Below are positions 21,581 through 31,981 of a DNA stretch of 64,000 nt, one piece after another (position 1 is the first letter of the stretch; each line of letters opens with the position of its first letter). Source of the DNA: Saussurea involucrata (taxonomy: Eukaryota; Streptophyta; Magnoliopsida; Asterales; Asteraceae); NCBI GenBank assembly GCA_033807775.1, contig CM066314.1, positions 33,219,001 to 33,283,000 of the forward strand, read 5' to 3'. Both the position numbers and the translations under genes were made by a program. The notes under the pieces are model-generated. The model did not search any database. It saw nothing but the letters and a program-made list of their open reading frames with translations, and had not been told where the DNA came from.

Positions 21581-22436
21581 ATCTGTTTTTAGTAATTGAA
21601 TAATTGGAACGTTGAACAGTTTTTATTTTCACAATGAATTGATGTACTTGGTATGATCGTTTTCATTTATATCAACCGTGTTCTATATTTGCATGTTTAA
21701 TCCATGAATGAATTATTTGTTCTAAATTGTCCATTGTCAGTTGATGATACGGGAGTATCATCGAGTTAAGGAAAATATGAGCGTATTGGTGATATTCATT
21801 GGTGAATGAATATTAATGATGATGCCACCAAACTCACATGTTGTTCATTGGTGATGAACATTGGACTGACCCAACCTACGAGAGTTCACTGCATGGATCG
21901 GCGTCACCAGTGAATCTCGCAAATGGTTATGTCACTCGTCCTTAGACTTAAGATGCAAGCAGGTTTTGTATGGGTGGAATGTCGGTCTTTGATATGGTTA
22001 AACGCTGTCTTGAATAAGGCTGCTATAAAAATCATCTTCAGGAGTGATGTGAAGCACATGACAGGCACGTGCAGTCAAAAATAGGATTTGTTCCTCTACA
22101 GGTATTGGAGTTAGATACTACTGGGCCCCTCGATGAATTGAATAGATGTTTGTACGGCCGTACCCAAATGAAATTAAGATGATGCTTGATTAATTTGGTA
22201 ATCTAATTCAACAAACAGATCGAGAAACAGAATCGTTGAACAATTAGAATGACATATGATCCATGTCTAGTATTCAACAAGGTATCTATAACAAATGGAT
22301 GACTGATTTAATAAACCATTTAAAATGAGACGTTTAAGAAACTAGCCTCGTGTGTCTCTAGGGGCATTGGCGTGTTGCTAGACGCTAACCTTTGCTTGTA
22401 TGATTACTTGTCATTATGACGTGCGCAAGTGGGAGC
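21581..22436 (+). other. CopC 3' untranslated region
   Basis: No ORF is seen between the RNase H stop and the LTR. It ends in the purine tract CAAGTGGGAGC (22426-22436), directly before TGTTGG, as expected for plus-strand priming. Confidence 0.7.
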
Positions 22437-23141
22437 TGTTGGAATATGCTCAAGTCATAATAGATAATTATATGGCTAGATACACGTGGGCCTATAGGGT
22501 CACACACAATACACTAAGATACCATTTAATATAATGTAATTATTGTATTTACATTATATAAATAACCTAAGTAACGTGGGGTAATTAGATGGGCACAAAT
22601 CATTAAGTTTGGCTTAATGGGTTTGTATTGGATTTAAGTTAATAACAAGCCTATTACGTTTAACTAAATCTTAGGCCCATAAAGATTTAGAAGGGAGAAC
22701 CTTTAAGAAGCCCAAGGAAGCTTTAGGGTTCATTAATATATAGAGACGTTAATGACCTAATTAAGCTTAACCTAATACTCCTTCTTCTCTCCCAAAATCG
22801 GTGCCCCTCCCCTAGGCCTCTCTATGGTTTTTCTGTTTTGATCTTCTAGCTTGTTTCTTGTCTAATCGAAGCTATAAGATCCGTTACTAAGGAGGACTAG
22901 CATCCCGTGGTGATCAAGGAGGTGTAGTGTGGACTACTCTAGAGGTATTCTCCATTGAATACTTGGTTTCTAAAGAGCACACAAGTGGATCCGGATTAGT
23001 GTACAAATCACACTACAAAGGTATATCGTTATTTGTATTCTTTGTTTAATCATATTGGCAATACGTTGATCCTGTTTGGTGATTGTTCCGCTGCGTTCTT
23101 ATATATGTTTATAATTGTGTTTCTTTACATAATCACCAACA
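22437..23141 (+). repeat. CopC 3' LTR (705 bp)
   Basis: It starts TGTTGGAATATG after a purine tract and ends CACCAACA, after which SirB sequence resumes. The matching 5' LTR is outside the window. Confidence 0.85.
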
Positions 23142-23903
23142 TTTGTCGATGTTTCCGGATAAGTGAGTGTGGGGTGTCCGGACGCTCTTTATATGGACCA
23201 TGTAATCCGGGTGGGTCTACCCGGATACCCATCCGGTCCGGAAACCTGTCCGGATAGATGGGTGTCCGGAGACCTGTCCGGACACTTTGTTATGGCAGAA
23301 AAAATAGAGCTATTTGGAGTTTAAATAAAACCTTCTCTCGCTCCCCCTCAACTTGAGCATGGGGAATGCTTTGTTCCCCATTAGATAGTGCAAAAATGTG
23401 CAATGGAGAGGCCGACACACACAAAAAACTTTTAGACATTTAAAGAGAAACTTGTGTCGCTCCCCCTCAAATGATGAACATAAAATGATATGCTCCCCCT
23501 CAGAATGTGCGCGTAGTGTGAAATGCGCACGGGAGTATCCGCACACACAAAAAAACTTTTCAGCAGTTAAAAAAAATTGTGTGTGACGCTCCCCCTCAAC
23601 AGTAGAGTAGACTTACCTGATACTGGTTCGTGCTCCCCCTGAACACATGGACACTCGTGAAAGCACAGATATAGAACAAATTAAACTAGACGACAATATT
23701 AAATAAAAGAAACACACATTGAAGGAAAGAAAACAAACGAAATCTACCTAATAAATACCGAGACTCAATCTAACTGTGTAACTAATACAAGTAGAATACA
23801 ATTGTGAGAAAGTGTATGCTCAATCATCAGTAGTGCGAACAACGGATGATGAGAAGACAGTTTCTCGTAGATGTATGGAACTTGTATCGGGTACATAATC
23901 ATA
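23142..23903 (-). other. SirB 3' region with five polypurine-tract copies
   Basis: On the minus strand GAGGGGGAG-type tracts recur at about 23339, 23459, 23490, 23588 and 23629, spaced roughly 30-120 bp. The outer part (23150-23290) is rich in TCCGGA words. No ORF is seen. Repeated polypurine tracts upstream of the 3' LTR are a described trait of Sireviruses. Confidence 0.65.
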
Positions 23904-24275
23904 TCAAGTTTTCAGATTTAGCATACCCAACTTGGACACTAGAGTATTAAAACGTTTTTCGTCCAAGGGTTTTGTAAACAGGTCTGCTAACTGATGTTCT
24001 GTACTTACAAAATAGAGTTCGACTTTACCTCTTTCAACGTGATCCTTGATGAAATGATACCGAACGTCTATGTGCTTTGTCTTCATGTGCTGGACCGGAT
24101 TACTTGATATGGAAATTGCGCTCTTCGAGTCGCAGTAGATGGGCACCTTTACGTATGTGAAGTCGTAATCCTTGAGTTGTGTGCGCATCCAAATTACCTG
24201 AGAACAGCAGCTCGCGATGGCCACGTATTCCGCCTCGGCAGCCGACGTAGAGACGCACTGCTGCTTCTTGGATGC
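23904..24275 (-). pseudogene. pol: SirB RNase H, C-terminal part
   Basis: Minus-strand codons encode SKKQQCVSTSAAEAEY, the catalytic CDSKSAI motif, KHIDVRYHFI and the usual copia ending LADLFTKPLDE. The frame is open here. It is separated from its upstream half at 28994 by G4, which entered at GATGC (24271-24275 and 28994-28998), splitting the W-A-S-K-K codons. This part ends pol; the stop is at 23904. Confidence 0.88.
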
Positions 24276-24391
24276 TGTTAATGCCAAAAATCACACCAAA
24301 GGGACAACTTAAAATAAAATAAAGAAACAAGGGATTTGATGACGCAGGAAAAACCTCAAACGAAGAAAAAACCTGCGGGCGACAGTGGGTG
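24276..24391 (-). repeat. G4 3' LTR, terminal 116 bp only
   Basis: The minus strand ends in the family's GGCATTAACA. The U3 side and the purine tract are gone, and about 60 bp are missing inside compared with the G2 LTR. The antisense gene's 5' leader and TATA box were lost with the deletion. Confidence 0.8.
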
Positions 24392-24413
24392 TCTGAGATT
24401 CTCCAGTTTGCGT

Positions 24414-26611
24414 ATGCGGCGTAAGTCTATCGCTAGAAAGCCTAGAAAAAGCTGGGATATCTGGGGCCTTTCAGAAGTGCAAATCAATTTAACGGGGCTG
24501 GCAATGTCGACAGAGCCTAGAAGCACCATTAAAAACGAAGTAGATCTCGACGACTTTAGAAGTCTAGCGAGGATTCCCATGGGGATTACCGTAAGCAAGG
24601 TTGGCAAGGTTCGACTGGAAATGTGTCCCGAGGGGTACGTTGTTATATACGAATACCCGTTCTAAATAGGCTTTCACTGGCCATATTCGCCTTTAGTCAA
24701 AGAGTTCATGTGTGAATTTGATCTTTCGCCGGGGCAATTGATGCCCCAGTTCTGGTGAGTTATCTTGATCATCGAACGACTTACCTCCAACTGGAATCCA
24801 CCGATGAATGTGAGGGGCCTTCTGACGGCGTATAAGGTCAAGAATGACCGGTACCGTCGCTATAGTTTGTTTTCAAGGTTCAAGGGTGATCGTACCCTGG
24901 TTTTAAATACTGCGGTCAACGATCGTGGATGGAAGAAGAGGTACGTATTTGTACGGGTGTCGACGCTGGACACTGATAGTGACTGGATTAGGGAGGGTTG
25001 GAATATGACGGGTGAGCCTTTGACTGTACGTTTTCATGTTATTTTGTTGCTCGATTGTTTTTTCGACTGATCTTCTTTTTTATGCGTAGATATTGATTTC
25101 GATAAGGTAGAGCCGGATGATGCTTCTCGGGCTAAGATCGAAAAGTTCTTGGAATTTAGTACTGAAGACCGGTCGTACGTCACGCGTCATTTGATAGATG
25201 AGGATGATGACACTGTTTTCTTGAGCGACAGAGTGAGGCTGGGTCGAGAGGAGAAAGAAGAAGAAGAGGACTCTGAGAAGACTGAGGAGGAAGAGAAGAG
25301 TGAAGAACCAGAGGTAGAGATAATTGGTAAGTATTTTTTTTGTCTTCTTTTCGCTTGACCTGGTCTTTCTCTGTTCTGAATCGTCTAATTTCTTTCTTTT
25401 ACCGTACAGGTGAATCTCAAGCGCAGGCGACATCTTCTGTTGCTAGGAAGATGGCCCAAGTCGAAGTAGCTCGCGAGGCGAGTGAGAAGGACGTTTCGAC
25501 AACTGGGTCGGGATTCCTGAAGAGAAAAGACGTCCCGATAGCCGGGTCGGGCCTCTTAAAGAGGACAAAGGTGTCCGTTCTGAGGGAACCGTCTTTGAAG
25601 ACGGGTAACCCATCGAGGGTTGCCTTGTCCAGGAAGGCGAAGGCGTCGGTTGCGTTTGACACAACCGGCGCAAAATGTGTGGATACTGCGCAACTGGCGA
25701 CGATGTCTCCCGTCGTCCTATCCGGCCCTTCATCGGCCGACAGGGGCAAAGGCGCGCAGAAGGGACCTGTGGGGGAAACGACGGTCAACTTTACGTTGCC
25801 GTCGGGTTTTCTGGACGACAATGTCTTGGATGAGACGAAGTTGTTCCCCCATTTGGAAAAATATTTGCTTCCGTCTTTCAGGGAGTGTTTTGACGGGTTC
25901 TCTTTCGAGAAGAAAGAGTTCCATGCAGCTGGACTCTTATTCTTGGTAAGTCTTTCTTTCAAGACTTGTCGTTTGTCGTTGTTGTTGTTTACTAATGTCG
26001 CTCATATTATGATTCTTCAGGCGTTCCAAGCTTCCCTGGCATTGCAGGCCGAAACGACGAATATAGAGGTTTCAACGGCTTCTGTTACCAAAGATGAAGA
26101 TGCAGCGTTAGCTAAAGAGAAAACTACTTTGGAGCATGAAAAAGCGATGTCGGTGCGCCTTGACCATGCTCTGGACGAATTGGATGCCCTCGGTCATACA
26201 AGAGACGAGATAAACTCGCGTTTGAAAGAGTCTCTGACTTTGATGCGCGACCAGAGAGAGAAGCTGGAGGGGATGAAGGAGTCCGTAACTGCGAAGAGGA
26301 AGGAAGTCGAGGGAATCAAGGCTAAGGTGATAAATTTGAAGAAGGAGTCTGATGAGTTGAAGGACGAAAATAAGTCTTTCTTTTCTTATGCTCGACTTAT
26401 TGCGCGTGCGACAGTTATGCGTCGTCACCTGCAGGGCAAGGATCCTTTGGCTTCAGCGTCAGATGAGTTGCGTCTCTTTTATGAGAGAGTCGGGACCGAG
26501 AGAGATCTCGACTTGGATGACGAGAAGGAGGTCGAAGAGGAGGTGGCTAGCGAGAGTTTTCAGGATGAGGTATCGGACAAGGTTATGATCGATGCTCCTC
26601 TACAACCTTAG
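24414..26611 (+). pseudogene. G4 antisense spliced gene: PF04195-like domain, acidic exon, linker, coiled coil
   Basis: Four exons: 24414-25011, 25090-25326, 25410-25945 and 26021-26611. The introns 25012-25089, 25327-25409 and 25946-26020 all start GT, end AG and keep the frame. Exon 1 carries VVIYEYPF and IGFHWPYSPLVKEF, GQLMPQFW and FKGDRTLVLNTAVNDRGWK, typical of the 'putative gypsy type transposon' family. Exon 2 is Glu-rich, exon 3 ends LFPHLEKYLLPSFRECF, and exon 4 is a roughly 190-residue coiled coil ending in an acidic ERDLDLDD stretch. Two stops interrupt exon 1 (about 24663 and 24758). The cellular role is unknown. Its promoter was deleted with the LTR. Confidence 0.8.
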
Positions 26612-27339
26612 AAAAAAAGTATTTGTTTGTTTGTGCTCTCGACCGTTAGTGGTCGATTATGTACTCGATGGTTTATATAATGAACGCAACGCAACTTTTG
26701 TTTGAACTTTATGCTTTATCCAAACCATGTTTAATTATGAATCTGAACATAGGACACATAGGAAATCATGCGACCGAGGCATACATTGTAATACGATGAG
26801 TAAAACAAATATGTGAACACGCGATTAAAGCATTTTCTAAGTTAAGAGACTTAGGGGTAAAATCGTTTAGACTCTGCGATCGTACGATTAGATCGTATAA
26901 TGAGTTTGTATCGTATGCCCCTATGGAGGGATGATCAAGTCACAGACCTGATCATGTATGTCGTGGGACCCTGCGAATTAGACTTAGTGATTATTGCCGT
27001 GCGATTCAGCGATAAAACGATGTCGGGGGTTGGTCGTTGGCTAGCCAACGACCCTCTGACGCTTAAGTCAGTAAACGTTTTGTGAGAAAAAATCGTATGA
27101 AAAAGAGTTAGAGAACGTACCATTTCAGACTCTCTATTTTCCCCCTGTCATTTATTACCGTATCCTTTTTGGGAGGAAAAGATAGGTTTTAAATGACAGA
27201 ATGACACGGAGAAATATTGTCCTGCGTTGACTATGTTGTCGTGCGACCGGGCACCATAGTAGACTTATCTCTGTGAAAAAGATATTAATTTAGGGATAGA
27301 GGAACGAACCTGTCGAGAGCCTGATCTTGTGACTTTGGT
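26612..27339 (-). other. G4 untranslated region between convergent genes
   Basis: Non-coding, with the same ordered marks as G1 and G2: CGTACGA-type words, a perfect 22-bp palindrome at 27032-27053, and a purine tract (minus strand) near 27130-27150. No ORF is seen. Confidence 0.65.
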
Positions 27340-28180
27340 TTATTTTCGCGGCTTCAAGGTAGACTTGTAGCACTCACGAGCGACTTTTGGCTCACTCTAA
27401 ATCTCTTGGATTCCCCATGGCGTAGGGAATTTCAACATTTGATGATACGTCGAGGGAACGGCTTTCATATCATGGATCCATGGTCGTCCTAAGATGATGT
27501 TATAGGCTGACGCACAATCGATGACACTGAACTTGGTCTGCTTGTTGACTCCTCTGGCGTAGACGGGCAAGATTATCTCTCCGAAGGTGCTCGTCGCTTC
27601 TCCATTGAAACCGACCAAAGTCGTCGAACGTCGGGTGATTTCCGAGCGATCGATTCCCATGGCTTTGATGGTGTTGATAAAAATAACCTTTGTTGAGCTG
27701 CCCCCGTCGATTAAGACTCGACGCGTTAGACAGTTACCGACTGTGATCTTAATGATCAACCCGTCGTGATGCTTCTGATACGAGTCGCCAAGGTCGACGT
27801 GGTCGAACACAATCTTCATGGCTTCTAGCTCCAAATCTCCTTTGGGTCTAGACGAGCGAGGAATAGGCTGATCGTCGGGTGCCTGACTGGCATGACGTTT
27901 GGCCGCGGTATACGTCAGACCACATACGTCTGAACCACCGGTGATGCAATTGACGACTTTCGTGTGCTCGGGGGTCGACGGTCGATGGCTATTAGCTGGA
28001 ACAGCGACATCGTTGATGATATCCTTGAGATTTCCTTTCGGGAAATGATACGCTAATTCTTTATTCAATGCGATACAATCGTCTGTCGCATGACCATGAT
28101 CGACATGGAAGTCGCACCACTTTGATTTGTCTTTTTTAGCATCGTCCAGGTCGGACTTCTTTGGCCATCGAATGGTAGCT
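27340..28180 (-). pseudogene. pro: G4 gag C-terminus and protease
   Basis: The minus strand begins in gag at ATIRWPKKSD, fused to LTR sequence by a deletion at about 28182. The knuckle-like CDFHVDHGHATDDC follows, then the retropepsin with LIDGGSS and ILGRPWIHD. A TAG at 27397 replaces a Lys codon near the end; otherwise the frame is open. The family's usual end about 19 codons later is still recognisable. Protease would process gag, but the gag capsid domain is missing, so the copy is a relic. Confidence 0.83.
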
Positions 28181-28184
28181 TGGG

Positions 28185-28993
28185 AACAAGGGATTTGATG
28201 ACGCGGGAAAAACCTCAAACGAGGAAAAAACCTACGGGCGACAGTGGGTGTCGTCGTTGCACTATGGTCGCCAATCAGGGGCGATGTCCTTGGATACTGG
28301 TGTCGATCGTACAGTGATTACAATACAAATGAAGGAAATGCTTCGAAATGTAAAGTACAAGTGTTTGAACGTAAAAACAGGTGTTTGTCGTGTGAATACA
28401 AAGTGTGAACTGCTGGTCGAAAGCTGTTGTCGTGCGTCGAGAGCGATATTTAGAATAATGGTTCTTCACTTCAAGTGTTCTTGAATATTGCTTCGGTTGT
28501 TAATCGCCGGATCTTCGATGTGTATCGGATGTTAACTGATGTCCTTGATGTGAAGGCTTAGCTTGGTATTTATAGTCTTCGCGTCATTAATTAGCTCCAT
28601 TAATGCTTTGATCAACGGCTACAACGGCTGGAAACGGTTGCCGGAGTGAATATCCATAATGATCTTTGTCCGTTACGATCGCTTGCTGTTTAATGATTGC
28701 GCCGGTTATAGTCGTTTGCTCCTTAATGACTTTTACTCCTGCACTAAACACTTAACAAACGGTCATGGTGAACGTTAGCTTTGGTCGAAGTCGCACGTCC
28801 TTATATAATAGTCGTGCGGATTGGGCCACACTATGGTCGAGCGTCGTAAGGAACTCTCGACTTACCTTTTATGAGGGACGACGATGGTTCTTAGGGTCTT
28901 CGTTGGGACCTTATCTTAATACAAGGTATAACTCATGACATGCGTCTTACCTTTTCTGGTCGCGGTCGTGTGACGTGATTTTTTGCCCAAACA
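28185..28993 (-). repeat. G4 5' LTR, 3' end deleted
   Basis: It starts TGTTTGGGC on the minus strand and aligns with the G2 LTR down to about 28185, where it joins gag codons. The last ~110 bp, the primer site and most of gag are missing. Confidence 0.85.
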
Positions 28994-30200
28994 GATGCCC
29001 AACTCACAAAGCTATCTCCCAAGAACTGCACATGCCCCGATGTGCTCTTCTGGTCCATCATGTTGCCCGCGTGGTCTGCATCAGAGTAAGCGGATAGTTC
29101 AAAACCTGTCTCTTTCGGGTACCACAAGCCAAGATCAGCAGTACCACGTAAATAATGAAAAATTCGTTTCACGGCTATTAAATGAGACTCTTTTGGTTTT
29201 GATTGAAATCAGGCGCATAGAAAAGTTGAAAACATGATATCCGGTCTACTTGCGATTAGATACATCAAAGAACCGATCATTCCCCGATACAATTTTGTGT
29301 TCACGTCCTTTCCGTTAGGATCGACGTGAAGTTTTGTGCCGGTTGCCATGAGAGTTTTCATTGGTGAGGACTGTTCCATCTGGAATTTCCGAAGAATATC
29401 TCGGATCTACTTAGACTAGTTTATGAATATCCCGGTCGACAGTTGTTTAACTTGAAGACCAAGGAAGAAATTCATCTCACAAAGCATACCATTTTAAAAA
29501 AAAATCCCATCAGATTGGCAAAGTTCCTTGCATACTGAGGATTAGTAGAGCCGAAAATTATGTCATCGACGTACACTAGTACTAAGACAATATGACCCTT
29601 TTCGTTCTTGATAAATAAAGTTGAATCGATCTTACCTCGTGTGAATTCTGAATTTAACAATAACTTGGATATAGTATTGTACAAGGCTCATGGAGCTTGC
29701 TTTAGACCGTAAAGCGCCTTGTCTAGAACGTAGACATGATCAGGCTTTGAATCGTCCATGAATCCGTCCGGTTGTGACACGTATACTTCTTCCTTGATAT
29801 CGCCGTAGAGGAATGCAGTCTTCACATCCATTTGGAACACCGTGAAGTTCTTGTGTGCGGCGTTTGCTAGGAACATACGTATAGCTTCTATCCTTGCCAC
29901 TAGAGCGTAGGTCTCGTCGTAGTCAATCCCTTCTTGTTGACGGTATCCCTTAGCCACGAGACGTGCCTTGTTGCGAACGACAATGCCATCTTTATCCTTC
30001 TTGTTCTTGAAAATCCACTTCGTGCCGATCACCGTTTTGTGAGACGGACGTGGAACCAGTCACCATACCTTGAGGGCCTCGAATTGGTTGAGCTCCTCTT
30101 GCATGGCTATGATCCAGTTCGGGTCTTCGAGTGCTTCGCGGACGGTTGTAGGCTCGATCTTACTCAAGAAACCGAAAAAGAGGCAGAAATTGGCTGATGC
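28994..30200 (-). pseudogene. pol: SirB reverse transcriptase and start of RNase H
   Basis: The minus strand shows TKWIFKNKKDKDGIVVRNKA, VFQMDVKTAFLYGD, YVSQPDGF and the catalytic YVDDIIFGST, then after a frameshift MKRIFHYLRGTADLGLWYP and SAYSDADHAG of RNase H. There are stops at about 29687 and 30057 and frameshifts near 29500 and 29200. The G4 insertion at 28998 separates it from its last part at 24275. The catalytic aspartates are still present, so loss of function comes from stops and frameshifts. Confidence 0.87.
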
Positions 30201-31981
30201 GCCTCGCGTTTGAACAGGAGTGGAGGGATCACCTATGATTTGATGTAGGGGATGAGCTTTCGTCCATTTGGTGGTGTGTGGAAGAGGCTGTTGAGTTGAA
30301 TGAGAGGCATCTGGATCCACATAGGAACCAGATGGAAGGTCTTGTACTGCTTCAAGTGTAGCCGGTTGGTTCCTCGGAGGAGATGGGGGAGGGTTCGTCA
30401 ATGGTTGAGCAACTTCTGGTTCCGAGGAATTCAGAGGTTGAGCATTGAGTGTAGTAGATGACGAACTTTCAGGAGCGATCTCCGGGTTTATGAATGGTTC
30501 CTCCGGGGGGATAATAGTATCAGAAGTCGTTAAAGATGACGGTTGAGCTGTCTCCACAGTGATGGAAGGCGTGCTGGTCGAAGGCGGCGGACCGGATAGA
30601 TTCGCCGAATCCTCGATTCGAGCAACCTCAAGTCGTGGTTGTGCTGAGACATGAGGGGTAGAAGCGTTAAATATGTCATCATAAAAATACTTAAACAATA
30701 AATCTAAATCTGAAATATCAGCATTCGATGAAGATGCATGATTCGGATTTACTGTCGCTTGTGCAGATCCCGAACGTGGAAGTTCGAAAGCTAGCACGCC
30801 AGTTAAACCGGGTTCTGAACTGATGTGTTCAGAAGCCAAATCTGCGGCTTCGTCGAATGCCACGTTTATATTTTCAGTAACGGTTTTAGTCCATTTGTTG
30901 TAAACGCAATACGCCTTAGCCTGCATGGAGTATCCGATGAAAACTCCTTCGTCCGCCTTGGGGCTAAATTTGCCGAGATCGTCCTTGTCGTTTAAGACGT
31001 AGCACGTGCATCTGAATGCATGGAAGTACTTGATATTCGGAATGCGTTTGTTGATGATCACGTACGGTGTCTTGTTGAACCGCTTGTTGATGATGGGAGG
31101 TTTTGTGTGTAACAAGTTGTAGACACCGCTTCGGCCCAGAGAAATAGCGGTGGTTTCGATTGAGAAAGCATGGTGCAAGCCGCTTCGACTAGGGTACGGT
31201 TGCGTCTTTCCACCACCCCATTTTACTGAGGAGTGCGTGCCGCCGAGAAGGTTTGCTAGATACCGACAAAAGATAGGTAGTCGGTCACCGTTTGATTCTT
31301 GATTTCTGTCCCGTTGTCGGTCCTGATAGTCAAAACTTGACCTTGAAGATTCAGCTGGATGGTCTCCAAATGGGTGATGATCAACTCCGGAGTTTCGTCT
31401 TTCGAGCGAAGGAACTTGACCCATGTGTAGCGTGAGAAGTCATCCACCATCACCAGGACGTACTTGCGCTTGTTGATGCTTTGAATACGCATCGGTCCAC
31501 ACAAATCCATATGGATGAGTTCGAGGGACCGGGACGTGCTCGGAGCGGCCTTTAGCTTATGCGTCGCTCGCTTCATCTTTCCCATTTCGCATGGCCCACA
31601 GAGTTGATCTTTGATGAATTGAAAATCGGGCATGCCTTTCACGTGTCCGCCCAGTACCAGTTTGTTGATACTTTTGAAGTTCAGGTGCGAGAGACGTCGA
31701 TGCCAAATCCACGCTTGCTGGGAGTTGGCCTTTGACATCAGGCAGACAGAAGTATCGGTCTTCAGGGCTGCGAGGTCAATCGTGTAGAGGTTGGTGTGTC
31801 GCGTTCCAACCAGTAGCTCCTTTCCGTCGTTGTTGAGGATTCTACACCTTTTGGATTTGAAGCAGACCTCTAAATCTTTGTCGCAGAATTGGCCGATACT
31901 GAACAGATTGTGTCCCAATCCCGCGACGTGTGACACCTTTTTGATGGTGATCTTGTCTTGTACAATGTCGCCGTAGCCCAT
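30060..31981 (-). pseudogene. pol: SirB integrase and linker
   Basis: The minus-strand frame from 31981 contains GLGHNLFSIGQFCD, the GAG-pre-integrase WHRRLSHLNF and CGPCEMGK, and the integrase core HMDLCGPMR and RTDNGTEI. A TAG at 31256 and a shift move to another frame, where the rest of the core, FSPKADEGVFIGYS and a Pro/Ser-rich linker of about 200 residues run down to 30060. Linkers of this kind separate integrase and reverse transcriptase in copia elements. The integrase is broken in its DDE domain. Confidence 0.87.

Larger units (their letters stand above)
18544..23141 (+). mobile_element. CopC: Ty1/copia element, 5' part displaced by G2
   Basis: The element resumes right after G2 with the codons of the protease motif DTGCG, runs through integrase, reverse transcriptase and RNase H to 21580, and ends with a 705-bp 3' LTR at 22437-23141. 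Its gag and 5' LTR lie beyond G2, left of the window. It sits in SirB's 3' region; the right target flank is TTTGT (23142-23146). Sequence style is of the Tork/Angela kind, stated from general recognition only. Confidence 0.85.
24276..28993 (-). mobile_element. G4: gag-protease-only Ty3/gypsy element with intact-looking antisense gene; both LTRs truncated
   Basis: The element is flanked by GATGC on both sides. On the minus strand the 5' LTR starts at 28993 and breaks off at about 28185, losing its end, the primer site and most of gag. Protease follows (about 28180-27340), then the untranslated region with the palindrome (27032-27053). The antisense gene (24414-26611, plus strand) comes next, and the last part of the 3' LTR (about 24391-24276) closes the element. 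It is about 4.7 kb, and with both LTRs damaged it could not move again. Confidence 0.88.
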
